DNA of 64,000 bases. Origin: Calendula officinalis (taxonomy: Eukaryota > Streptophyta > Magnoliopsida > Asterales > Asteraceae). Location: the NCBI GenBank assembly GCA_963853835.1, contig OY970824.1, positions 75,960,372 through 76,024,371 of the forward strand. The letters are read 5' to 3'. Of the stretch, positions 1 through 10,875 are shown in pieces. The position numbers were made by a program, and so were the translations under genes. A model generated the notes under the pieces. The model searched no databases. It saw only the letters and a list, made by a program, of their open reading frames with translations, and was not told where the DNA came from. Position 1 is the stretch's first letter, and each line of letters begins with the position of its first letter.

Positions 1-561
1 AGTGATTTTATTAAATAAATGGAAAGTGTTAAATAATTGATTTTAAATTCTATTTCAGTTTATGTTTAGGTTACATGTAATATGATTCATATGTGAACAA
101 TTCCAATCATACTTCTTTATTTTTTATATTTAGTTAACGTATTATATGGATTACATGTGAACAAATTCATTTCATTTTTTGGTTGTTTTTTTCATATAAG
201 TTTTTAATTCTTAAGTTTTATGAAGTTTCTAAATGAAATTAGTGATGTATACCAGGCCAACTTGGAGTCGAACTCGCATGTCTGCAAGGGTGTTTTTTTA
301 TGCTTTGTAATTTCTCTATCTCCCTAGCTTTTTTATGGTTTATAATTCTTTGTGTCTAGTATTTTAATACTGTATAAAACTTCTCTGCATGCTTTTTAAG
401 AAAAGAAATTTAACGAGCCTCCAAATATATGTCCAAGTAATATCACTAAATATGTACATATAATGACGAACGACGTGGCATCTATTACCATCGCAAAAGA
501 AGCCGCTAGCTAGCTTAAAACTTTTAGCAAGTTTAATTACTGAACCTACCACTTTTTCCCT
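1..561. other. AT-rich upstream region of the CHS relic
   Basis: No convincing coding sequence. The only notable site is an ACGT-core element (ACGTGGCA, 473-480), about 90 bp upstream of the probable TATA box of the chalcone synthase relic. ACGT elements of this kind are common in light-responsive CHS promoters. Its position fits, but function is inference. Confidence 0.4.
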
Positions 562-562
562 C

Positions 563-570
563 TATATATA
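563..570 (+). promoter_or_regulatory. Probable TATA box of the CHS relic
   Basis: A TATATATA run lies about 100 bp upstream of the ATG at 669, in a pyrimidine-rich context. This would give a leader of roughly 70 nt. The promoter core therefore seems to have survived although the gene is broken. Confidence 0.45.
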
Positions 571-668
571 CTAAACACCGAAACTTCTATACTATCACTT
601 CTACTTCAATTCTCTTACTACTTGAAAGATCGCCGTCATTTCTGCCGGCCGGAGATCAAACAGTACCG

Positions 669-2678
669 ATGGCATCTACAGTTGATATTGCCGCCATCAG
701 AGAAGCCCAAAGGGCACAAGGTCCAGCCACCATTCTTGCCATCGGCACCGCAACTCCGTCAAATTGTATCTATCAAGCTGATTATCCTGATTACTATTTT
801 CGGATCACTAATAGTGAACACATGGTTGATCTCAAAGAGAAATTCAAACGCATGTGTATGTATATACTTACTCTTAGTTACTTCCGTTTTTCTTATTTCT
901 AATATATATTGCAAGATCGATATAAATACATGCATGGCAGTGATCGAGGAGGTAGCTGCACACGAAAATTATCATTTAGTTACAATGTACTTCCTCCGTA
1001 TCACAATAAGTGATACATTTGAGCTTTCACGAATTTTGAGGCAAAAGATTAAAGTATGATTTAAAATATAATAAAGTAGATAGTTAGTGGATGACCAGTC
1101 CCACTTTTCTTGGATAAAGTAATATTAATGAGTTTTAAAAATAAAAGTAGGGATATAAGGGTAATTTAACTTTATTAAAGTGAATAGTTAATGAAGTTTG
1201 GGTCTCATATTTTTGCCAAATAAGGTAACTTTTAAAGTGTATCACTTATTATGAAACACACATTTATAAAATGTGTATCACTTATTGTGATACGGAGGAA
1301 GTATTAGTGACCAAATGAAAAACGTCAAGGTATTTGAGTTTTTAATACGGAGTAGTTTTATTTAATGACTATGGAAAAAAGGCCACTATTTAGGTTTAGT
1401 TAAACTGTTGATGAAAAAATTGTGTTGGGAAAAGGTTAAAATTGATCCAACCCACTTCTCTTTATGTTTAGATTTTAATTGATGTCGTCTCCACTCAGTT
1501 TTTTACGTGTAAGTAACTATGGAAAAGGCTTTTTAGACGGTTTTATTTCCTGACACATTTTCTACACACGTCACTTAGATTCTTTAAAGACAATTAATGT
1601 AGTTTGTAAGTTAAGTGGTTGAGATTTTCACAAGATAACTTGAGATTTAAATCCCACACTCATTTATTTCCAGTGAATTATATGGGTTTGTATATACGTA
1701 GTTTTGTTTAGAGTTAATTAAAGATGCATGAATTGAAATTTGCAGGTGATAAATCTATGATAAGAAAGCGATACACGCACCTGACAGAAGAGTATCTAAA
1801 AGAGAACCCCAACATTTGCGAGTACATGGCTCCGTCACTCGACGGCCGTCAAGACGTGGTGGTCGTAGAAGTTCCAAAACTCGGCAAAGAAGCCGCCACA
1901 AAAGCCATCAAAGAATGGGGCCAACCAAAATCACCCACCTCATCTTCTGCACCACCTCCGGCGTCGACATGCCCGGTGCCGACTACCAGCTCACCAAACT
2001 CCTCGGCCTCCGTCAAACGTTTCATGATGTACCAACAAGGATGCTTCGCCGGAGGTACGGTTCTCCGGCTAGCAAAGGATCTCGCTGAGAACAACAAAGG
2101 TGCTCGTAGTTTGCTCGGAGATAACCGCCGTGGACCTAACGACACTCACCTTGATTCTCTCGTGGGCCAGGCTTTGTTCGGGGATGGAGCTGCGGCGGTT
2201 ATCGTGGGTTCGGACCCTGACTTGACCACCGTTGTTCGAGATGATTTCTGCTGCTCAGACGATATTACCAGATTCCGAGGGTGCGATTGACGGACATTTG
2301 AGGGAAGTTGGGTTGACGTTTCATCTTCTTCTGGGTTGATCTCGAAGAACATAGAGAAGGCATTGGTACAGGCGTTTACTCCGTTGGGTATTACTGACTG
2401 GAACTCGATCGCACATCCCGGCGATACTGGACCAGGTGGAGCTGAAGCTGGGTCTCAAGGAGGAGAAAATGAGAGCCACTAGACATGTGTTGAGTGAGTA
2501 CGGGAACATGTCGAGTGCCTGTGTGTTGTTCATTATTGATGAGATGAGGAAGAAGTCGGCGGAGGACGGCGCTGCTACCACCGGCGAAGGGTTAGACTGG
2601 GGTGTTCTGTTTGGGTTTGGTCCTGGTCTCACGGTGGTCCTTCACAGCCTCCCAACCAACATGCAGATTGTTACCTAA
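669..2678 (+). pseudogene. CHS: Chalcone synthase pseudogene (type III polyketide synthase)
   Basis: An intact CHS condenses p-coumaroyl-CoA with three malonyl-CoA to naringenin chalcone, the entry step of flavonoid synthesis. Exon 1 (669-855) is intact and starts MASTVDIAAIREAQRAQG. The intron (856-1745, GT...AG) splits a Cys codon, the usual CHS intron position. Exon 2 (1746-2678) keeps the family landmarks: the active-site Cys in QQGCFAGG (Cys codon 2042-2044), GFGPG and the Asn in EYGNMSSA. It is broken by several small losses relative to the family: after EWGQP, at GLRPSVK, across the VLVVCSEITAVTF stretch after GAR, after DLTT, at the FHLL/LISKN junction, around the catalytic-His region HPGG, and an ET pair missing from GLTVETVVL. 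Several shift the frame, and a stop follows at about 2,288. Only the first third reads cleanly. Identity as CHS is firm; a CHS-like paralog cannot be excluded. Confidence 0.9.
990..1301. mobile_element. Stowaway-type MITE in the CHS intron (312 bp)
   Basis: Terminal inverted repeats begin CTTCCTCCGTATCACAATAA and end with the complement (TTATTGTGATACGGAGGAAG). TA dinucleotides flank both ends (988-989, 1302-1303), the target duplication of Tc1/mariner-class MITEs. It has no coding capacity. Related copies lie at 51,953-52,266 and 62,313-62,624. Confidence 0.9.
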
Positions 2679-3130
2679 GTCTGACCATCGGGATAAGTGT
2701 GATTTGTGGAAGCCTCTATCAATCGTTACGCTAATAAATGTATTTTTAGTGTTTTTTATATAAATTTATTTATATTTATGCGTGGTTAATGTTTTGGACG
2801 TAATCTATATACCTTGTTCTTTTGTTTATTCAGTCATACTATCTTCGACATTATTATTAATTCTGTTAAGATAATTTGTATAATTATTATCTTAATTGAC
2901 ATTCACTATAAAAAAAGTTGTTTTTAGAGATCAAATATTTTAAAGACATAAACATATCAGATTAATTGTAAATTTATTTAATTTGTACAATACAATTATA
3001 TAAAATAATTTGGATTAGTTACAAATTTACTTAATTTATATGCTGAAATTATATAAAATAATTTTAAATAATATAATAAATCAAATAAAAGACACTACAA
3101 AAAGAACTATTGTTATTGTATTAATAAATA

Positions 3131-3361
3131 CTCTCTCCGTTCCATAAAAAAAAATTTATTTCACTTTGGCACAGGTTTTAAGGTGATAGTTACTGGTGGG
3201 CCATTGATAATAATTTTGATTAAAATATTAGATTGGTTTGAAGAGAAAAAAAATAGTTAGTGGATAGTATTTTATTATGTGGAGCACAGTAAGAAATGAG
3301 AAGTTTTTGTGAGACAAAAATTTAGGGTGAAATGAGAAATTTTTTTGTGAGACGGAGAGAG
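3131..3361. mobile_element. Stowaway-type MITE (231 bp), duplication copy 1
   Basis: Ends CTCTCTCCGTTCC / ...GGAGAGAG form imperfect terminal inverted repeats, flanked by TA (3129-3130, 3362-3363). The counterpart in copy 2 is 26,836-27,066. Internally it resembles the MITE at 17,063-17,307. The remaining intergenic DNA from 2,709 to 4,756 shows no gene I can support. Confidence 0.8.
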
Positions 3362-4756
3362 TATCATTTAAACACCATTAAAAAATAGCTTAAATGTATA
3401 AAAATATTATGGGAATAGTGAGTGTGTAGCTTAAATGTGGAATCATCCATAGGTCCGTAGTTTTTGTGGTTTCATAACTAAGCTTAGATATGTGATAAAT
3501 ACACTCATTTTTCCCAAATTAACAAATTTATAAGTTTTTGGTGGTTTCATGGTGCTGTTTGGCGATGTTTGGTGCCGTCAAGACCGATTCAAATAATTTT
3601 GATGCCTGGACGAAGTGGTAAAAAAAACTCTCATATGTGAATTTGACGACACATGAGTTAATAATACGTTCTTGTTCTTTTTTACGTTAGGTATCAAAAA
3701 CGAAAAATAGAATTAAAAATAAAAATAAAAATATGATTCAGACAATTATGAATGTTGGAGCAAAACAAAAACAAGAGCAATTTATTAAAAGACTTACCCA
3801 TGTGCCAATTACTTTAGTTTCTTCTTATGTGTCTTCATGTTGCTTCCACCTTACTAGACCAAAGTCCCTAACCTTCCAGTAACGACTAGCACAAGTTCTT
3901 GTAAATGTTGGTAGACCCCATAATTTTATACCTAAATTAGGCAATATAACAAATTACAAGTAATTTGTACATTCAATGTTTTTTCTTTATCTCACTTATG
4001 ATAATTAAAAAGTATATTATCAGAAATTGTGAAAGAATAACAACAAATGGAGTAATACAATGTCTTGGTCGAACCACATTTGTCAAAGCATTATTTGGAA
4101 TTTCTTTAGATGCTTTAAACAGCAACTATCACTGTCTCAACAATATCTGAACTATTCTCCTGCTTAACGATGCTCATTCAGTTACTCACCGTGTGTCCGT
4201 GTCTAAAAATATGAAGAATACACTGTATGTGCCTGTAACTTTTTAGGCTGTAGTATAATTTGTGTTTTCAATACTTATAAATACAAAATAAGAAAATTAG
4301 GGAAAAAATGTCACACGAGTAGAAGAACAGGTGCTAATTGCTAAACAACTCCAATCGTCAATTTTGTGAATCGTGCCTATAAAACTCCAATTGTAGAATT
4401 CGTGAAGCGTGAATCCGATCATTTTGTCTATTGCCTTCTTCCGTGGTTTTCTATTTTTACGTATGATTTAGCAAATAAAAAAACTAAATAATGAACTGGT
4501 TATATGGGAGCCCTAAAATTTGATGCCCTCTACTTAATTGTTGCCTTGGGCTTAATTCTAGCTCGCCCAGCCTTTGGGACGGGCCTGGGTGCCGCAAAAG
4601 TTCATTTGAGGAACATTTGGCACACTCACACTTTATTCTTTTTTAGTATTGAAAATAGCAATTTTTTTTTTTTTACTAGAACTTGTACCTTACATATTTA
4701 TACCAAACTTTATTAATTCACCTAAAATGCATAATAAAACACGGGACGCCACAAAG

Positions 4757-6161
4757 TTATGCAGATTTCATCTTCATTTCACAACAACTAATAAACTCAC
4801 ACATTGAATTATATGACGATCCATTAATCCCCAATGCTTCCTCTCCCTCAATACTATCACTTTATCTCTCATTATCCTTCCTTCTTCACCTTCCATCAAA
4901 CTCCTTGCCATCTTCTCTACCTCCTCCCTCCCTACCACCTTCTTCACCGGACGGACCGCCACTTTCAACTCCTCCGTCAGTATGGTGGAGTTCAGTCTCT
5001 GCTCAGAGTACAATGGCCATGCAATCATCGGCACACCACTTTTTATGCTTTCATGAACTGAATTCATTCCGCAGTGTGATAGCTACGGCTCGATGGTTCA
5101 ATATCCCTACCTGTGGGGACCATAACGGTACAACTAAACCTATTTTTTGTGTTCGTGTTAAGAATCCTTCCGGAAGGAAGTCTGGTGGTCCATGTGGACC
5201 GCCACCTTGGGTGAAAAATGCAGCGTCTGTTGCACTAACAACAGGCGGGCGTACTACCCACACAAATCTTTGTTGGCTCAGCTCCAAACCCCAAGCCAGC
5301 TCGGTTATCTGCTCAACCGATAGTGTCCCTCCGCTCCCAAACGATACAAAAAGCACGGATGCAACCGGCTGCATGTCGAGCCACTCGATCACTTTATCTC
5401 TCTATAAACCGGCTCGATCTACCTCTCTAGTTAACGGCCCAATATCATAAACCGGTACCTTCACAACCGACCGCAATTCTTCATTATACTTTAGAGCATC
5501 AAGTGATGTAGGATCCACACCTCGCCACGTGTTCATCAAAATCCCATCAGACAAAGTAACAAAATCAATTCCCATCCGAACATACTGTCGGTTAGTCCGG
5601 TCCAGCATAGTGTCAGGCACATCTTCACACCGAACCGGTTCACAACCCGGAGTCCTCAGCGGTTCTATTCGGTCTACGTACTGGCCCTTCACCTCCTTAT
5701 CAAGAACATGCAAATACGTTGTCAAAGCGACGAACCGTGCAACGCAAGGCACATAAACGTACTTTTGTAAGTGAAACTCGTCGGCAATCGGAAGTGATTC
5801 ACTGGAGAAGAGGTCAGTGACGAGTACATGAGGGCGGTGGTCCATATATGGCGGAGATGGCTGACCGGATACCTTTTTGGGCCTCCCGCATCATGACTGC
5901 CAGTTGGGTGACGACAGCATGGTGTGGTTGAATTAGGTTGGAGACGTTGGGTAATGGGATCTGGATGATGGTGATATGGGTCGGGTCGGGTATAGAGCAA
6001 AGGAGTTGAGATTCGACGGGTGAAGATTGTGTGGTGACGGCGAGGATGGTGACGTGGAGGTGGTGATGGGTGGCGAGACGGTTGTCGAGTAATAAGACAG
6101 GGATTAAATGGCCCATTCCTGGGCTTGCAATTATTACTACATGAAGGATTTTATTATTCAT
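4757..6161 (-). pseudogene. UGT72-type glycosyltransferase pseudogene, copy 1
   Basis: This is an intronless family-1 UDP-glycosyltransferase relic in the UGT72 / anthocyanidin-3-O-glucosyltransferase-5-like group. The N-terminus from ATG 6,161 is good, with the catalytic-His motif ASPGMGH. Breaks in order: a one-base frameshift near 5,830 (between GPPP and HVLVTDL); an in-frame TAG at about 5,402 before VIEWLD; a short frame-shifting deletion near 5,080 inside the C-terminal PSPG sugar-donor box, where the conserved Trp of HCGWNS also reads Met; and a frameshift near 4,840 before the C-terminus, where the old frame continues to a TAA at 4,757. FVSFGSGGT and the QQRFVWVVR region are intact. 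It is a diverged paralog of the intact gene at 15,531-16,988. Several disabling changes are shared with the copy at 28,450, so it died before the segmental duplication. Confidence 0.9.
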
Positions 6162-6244
6162 CTATATGTTTTTTTCTTTTTCGAAAGCAGAGCAAATTAT
6201 TGTATATGATGATAAAATTGAAATATGAAAAAGCTGGTACTCAG

Positions 6245-6406
6245 TAAAGTTTTATGAGAGAAGATGGTTTATTCTCATTGATTACCAAAATATATATAGT
6301 GTACAATACAAAACTAATTACCTAACTTAAGGGATAAATACAAGGAAACTAATATAATACAAAACTATAATAAGATATACACAATCTTCAAGTATATCGG
6401 CTAATA
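6245..6406 (-). repeat. 3' LTR of the Copia element
   Basis: It follows the polypurine tract directly. The first 22 bases on the plus strand (from 6,245) recur at 10,857-10,878, the stump of the 5' LTR, which defines the LTR's outer end. The termini read TA...TA, not the usual TG...CA, so the inner boundary is approximate. Confidence 0.7.
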
Positions 6407-6413
6407 CTCCCCT

Positions 6414-9400
6414 TCAGTTTGGAGCTGGAGGAGAACGAATGCACAAACTGGTCTTGAATTTTTGAAATAGATGCCGGGGAAGTCCTTTGGTGAAGATGTC
6501 CGCATACTGGTGTTCCGTTGGGACGTGTATAACGCGGATGCGGCCAATCTTTACAAGTTCTCGAACAAAATGAATATAAATTTCCACATGTTTAGTACGT
6601 TGATGTTGTACCGGGTTGTCTGATAAGTATACTGCAGAAATGTTATCACAATAAATGAGCGTTGCCTTGGTTACCGGTACATGGAGTTCGAGAAGAAGAT
6701 TGCGTAGCCAGCTAGTTTCAGCCGTAGCATTTGCTACTCCCTTGTATTCCGCCTCAGTGCTTGATCTAGATACCGTAGGTTGCCGTTTAGATGACCAAGA
6801 AACTAAGTTGTCCCCGAGGAAGACACAATATCCCGATGTGGATCTTCGTGAGTCGGGGCACCCCCCCCCAATCAGCGTCTGAATAGGCCGTGATGTTTAA
6901 ATTTGGAGATTTTACGATAGAAAGACCTTGATTGGAGGTGCCTTTTAAGTACCGGAGGATCCGTTTGATGAAGTTGAAATGAGGGACTCGAGGTGCATGC
7001 ATAAATAGGCACACTTGTTGTACTGCATATTGTATGTCCGGCCTTGTGAATGTTAAGTATTGTAGTGCACCGGCCAAGCTCCGATAAAGTGTGGGATCAG
7101 TCATTAGTTCCCCGGAGGTGGCACTGAGTTTTGATGATGTGTCGACGGGTGTAGCAACCGGATTACAGTTTGTCATATTTGCTCGTTGAAGTATGTCATC
7201 GATGTAATGTGATTGTGACAAAAATAATCCTTTTCCGGTGTGAGACACGTTGATGCCGAGGAAATGATGAAGCTTCCCCAAATCGGTCATTGCAAATTCT
7301 TTTGATAAATTTTTGATGATGTTACGTAAGAATATATCGTTGGAGGCTGTGAGTATAATATCATCAACATATAAGAGTAAGTACGCAATGTCTAGACCGT
7401 TGCGGTATACAAACAAAGAAGTGTCAGTGGCGGCACTTTTAAATCCCGTAGAAGTAATGTATGTTGCAAAACGTTGATACCATGCTCGGGGTGCCTGTTT
7501 AAGACCATATAAAGACTTCTTTAACCTGCAAACAAAATCAGGGTGATCACGGTTAACGTATCCAGGTGGTTGATGCATGTATACCGTTTCTGTTAGGTTC
7601 CCGTGCAAGAAAGCATTTTTAACGTCTAGTTGATGTATTGACCATGACCTGGCTACGGCTAATGTTAGAACCGTGCGTATTGTGGTTGGTTTGACCACGG
7701 GACTAAAAGTCTCGTCACAGTCTATGCCTACTTGTTGAGATTTTCCATTTACGACTAGACGAGCTTTGTAACGGGCCAACGAACCATCAGCATGAAATTT
7801 ATGGCGATAGAGCCATAGGCAACGTATAATGTGTGCGTTCGATGGCCTCGGTACCAATTCCCATGTATCATTATCACATAAAGCTCTATATTCATCGTTC
7901 ATGGCAATTTTCCAGTTAGGGTCATGGAGGGCTAGGTGTGGGTTTTTGGGAATGGGAGATAGGGTGGTGGTGTGAAGGTTTAGGCGCTGAGTGGGCTTGG
8001 TGATACCGTCACGGGAACGGGTGGTCATGGGGTGGGTAGATGTGGTAGGGGGTGCAAGGTTAGGTGTATGGGGGGTTGGTATAGGTTGGAGTGGGGGTGG
8101 TTGTGGCGGAGTGTTAGGCGTAGTGTTTTGTGGGTGGTTAGGTGGTGGCGGGTTGAGGGGCTGCAGATTAGGGGTTGGGTTGGTGTTGGTGGTGGGCAGA
8201 TTGTCTTCGGGTGGTGGGATCGTAGGTGGAGAGTGAGGGGGTGTCGGGTTGGAAGGCTGCGTGTTACGAGGGGGGGTGCGGAAGTGGTGGAGGGTGGACG
8301 GAAGGTTGGTGTCGTGTTGGAGGAAGTCGTAGGAGGAGGAAGGTGGTGTGGGTGTAGTGGCATATGGAAAGGTTGTCTCGTCAAAGGTAACATGACGAGA
8401 TACGTGAATCTTGCCGGTGGAAGGGTCAAGACAACGATACCCGCGATAGTTTGTCGGGTATCCGAGGAACACACATCGTATGGAACGTGTGTTGAGTTTA
8501 TGGTTGCGGTTAGCGGAGAGGTTGGGATAGCAAGCACATCCGAAGACACGGAGGTGGTTATATGTGGGGTGTAGGCGGTATAAGGCGTAGGTGGGAGAGT
8601 TTTTGTGAAGTGATTTGGTGGGGGTGATGTTGTGAAGATAAGCGGCGGCATGGAGGGCGTCTACCCAAAATTGAGGTGGAAGTGAGGCGTGGGCAAGGAG
8701 GACGAGTATGATTTCATTTAAGCGACGGATCATTCGTTCGGCCTTGCCGTTTTGGGGGGAGGTATGAGGGCAAGAAAAACGGAATTGTAAGCCATTGGTA
8801 GACGCAAAATTTTTGAAGTGGGTGTTATCAAATTCCCCACCCATGTCACATTGGAAGCTTTTAATATTGGTGTTAAATTGGGTCTTAATATAAGTGTGGA
8901 ATTGGGCGAATTTAGTAAATGTTTCTGATTTTAGTTTAAGAGGGTAGACCCAAACATATTTTGTAAAATTATCAATTAAGACCATGTAATATTTATACCC
9001 GTTTTTGCTTAGGACGGGAGATGTCCATAAGTCACAATGGATAATGTCAAAGGGTAGTAGAGTGGTGGAGGTTGATTCATAAAAAGGTAGGCGTTTGTGT
9101 CTTGATATTTGGCACGAGTGACAAAGAGAATGAGAACTAGCATTTTTATTACACGAAATAATATTATTTGAACGTAAACAATCTAAAATATTCCCGGCCG
9201 GATGACCGAGCCGAGAATGCCATAAATCAAAGCTAGAAACGGAAATAAACGATTGTTGAGGTGGCTCCGGTGCGGTAAACGGGTAGAGGGTGCCTGTGCT
9301 ATTGTGGCGTGTGAGGATCTTCCCACTCTGATAGTCCTTCACAAAAAAACCATAAGGGTCAAACTCAAGTGAAACACGATTATCAATGGTAAATTTACGT

Positions 9401-10737
9401 ATGGATACGAGGTTTTTGATAATGTCGGGGGTGTATAAAACGTTTTTGAGTTGGTATGGTTTTGGGTGGTGAAGTAGGGTGTGGTTACCTGCACCTTGAA
9501 CTGGAATAGAATTGCCATTCCCAACAAATATAGATTTTATATAACTTTGATTAGAGAATTGGTGGAGTATACCTGAGTCACCCGTGAGGTGCGATGTTGC
9601 TCCCGTATCCATGTACCATTGCGAGTCATCCGGTGGCTCCAACGTCATTGCTTGAAAGGCGGCACCGATATCCGTGGGGTTGAGCGCATTGTAGTCAACG
9701 GCTGCGTTAGCTTGCGGTGGATCACGGTTGCGGTTTTGATCGGGCTGACCATTGGAGGATCGGCGAGGGGGCTGCTGTCCAGGTTGTCGTTGCGGCTGCG
9801 GCGGATACCACGGGTAGGGCCACCCCGGTTGAGTCGGATATGGGCACGGGGGAGGCATCATAGTCCACCAGTACGGGACTTGCGAGCGGTTTTGGCTCGA
9901 GTTGCTTGAACCGCTGTTGCGGTACTGTTGGGAGTGCGAGGGCGGCGGTCCGTCACGGTTTGACTGCCCGTTTGAGTTGGAACGACTGGGGCCACGTTGG
10001 TTGTTGTAGCTGCGGTTGTGTGACCTGTTTGACGGGGGACCGCGGGAAGACCGATTCTGGCGGGAATCACCTGTTGCGACGTTGGCTTCGGGAGTGGGAT
10101 TGTTGTTGAGCGTACCGTCACGGGCTTGTTGCCTATTGTGTTCGAGTAGGAGCATGTTCCGGGCGGTATCCCAATCCGGTAGTGTCTGATTTATGTAAGC
10201 TGCGGCGGTATCATATTCCGGAGGTAACCCACGAACAAGTTGAAGCACACGTCGTTGTTCACTAACGGGATTGTCAACATCGGTTAGTTGATCTGCCAGA
10301 TCTTTTAACTTTTGACAGTATTCATCGAGCGAGGCAAACGCACGAAGAGTGAGATTGGTGAAATCATGCTCTAGGGCGGCGGCTCGAGATCCCTTGTTGT
10401 TGAGAAAAATCTGTTTGATTTTCTCCCAAGCTTTGTAGGCGGTGGTGTCAGGTTCAAGAACTCGAATTAAAACGTCGTCCGATAGGGTGCCGTATATCCA
10501 TTGGAGGACAATGGCATCAATTTCGGACCATTGAGTGAAGGCGGTGCTATTTCCGGTCGGAGGTGGTGTACCATCAATATGCGACAGGACTCGATACCCT
10601 TGGGCATGAAGGCGAAAAAGTTTCACCCAAGATGAGTAGGTGACTTTGATGCCGTCCAAGATGCGAACCTTGGATTGAATGTTGGTAACAGTGTAAACGG
10701 GGTGCAATGGTTTCGCATGATCATCATCACCAGGCAT
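6414..10737 (-). pseudogene. Copia gag-pol polyprotein, frameshifted in RNase H
   Basis: The single Copia-type frame starts at ATG 10,737 (MPGDDDHAKPLHPVYTV). Residue numbers are from this Met. Gag capsid-like domain about 20-205; a low-complexity N/R/S/P/Q linker about 205-345 with no CCHC zinc knuckle; aspartic protease with DTGATSH at 377-383; integrase zinc finger (His 507/512, Cys 539/542) and a DD35E core (D569, D631, E667), with CDMGGEF where CDNGGEF is usual; reverse transcriptase with LYGLKQAP and YVDD; then RNase H starting at SDADWGG. A run of nine C on the plus strand (6,861-6,869) shifts the frame inside RNase H. The old frame continues to a TGA at 6,414. Order protease-integrase-RT-RNase H is diagnostic of Copia. 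With the lost 5' LTR and this frameshift, the copy should not move by itself. Confidence 0.93.
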
Positions 10738-10844
10738 GATGTTCGCCAATGAGTGAGAGATCGAAGAAACAAACGAAACGAAAAAAAAAAAAATTTGTGA
10801 TGCCGAGGCTATCACGAAGGAGGAACCGGTTAGGGTTTAGAGAA

Positions 10845-10856
10845 GCTCTGATACCA
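10845..10856 (-). promoter_or_regulatory. Retrotransposon primer-binding site
   Basis: TGGTATCAGAGC on the minus strand, complementary to the 3' end of plant initiator methionine tRNA, directly follows the truncated 5' LTR. It fixes the orientation and the inner edge of the LTR. Confidence 0.9.
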
Positions 10857-10875
10857 TAAAGTTTTATGAGAGAAG

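Larger units (their letters stand above)
6245..10875 (-). mobile_element. Ty1/Copia retrotransposon lacking most of its 5' LTR
   Basis: Boundaries come from comparison with duplication copy 2, where the empty site CTCAG/ATGTTC is uninterrupted (about 29,925). Reading the minus strand: a 5' LTR remnant of about 19-22 bp (10,857-10,878), a primer-binding site TGGTATCAGAGC complementary to initiator tRNA-Met (10,856-10,845), the gag-pol frame, a purine-rich tract ending AAGGGGAG just upstream of 6,406, then a short 3' LTR (6,406-6,245, about 162 bp, TATTAG...CTTTA). No target duplication remains. It inserted only in copy 1, so most simply after the duplication. It splits the region upstream of the UGT relic. 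Confidence 0.92.

Noticed and set aside
3965..4150. 61-codon open frame, repeated at 27,670
   Set aside because: No recognisable motif, AT-rich, no promoter or splice evidence.
8032..8574. Plus-strand open frame of 180 codons
   Set aside because: It is the antisense shadow of the proline-rich linker in the Copia polyprotein.
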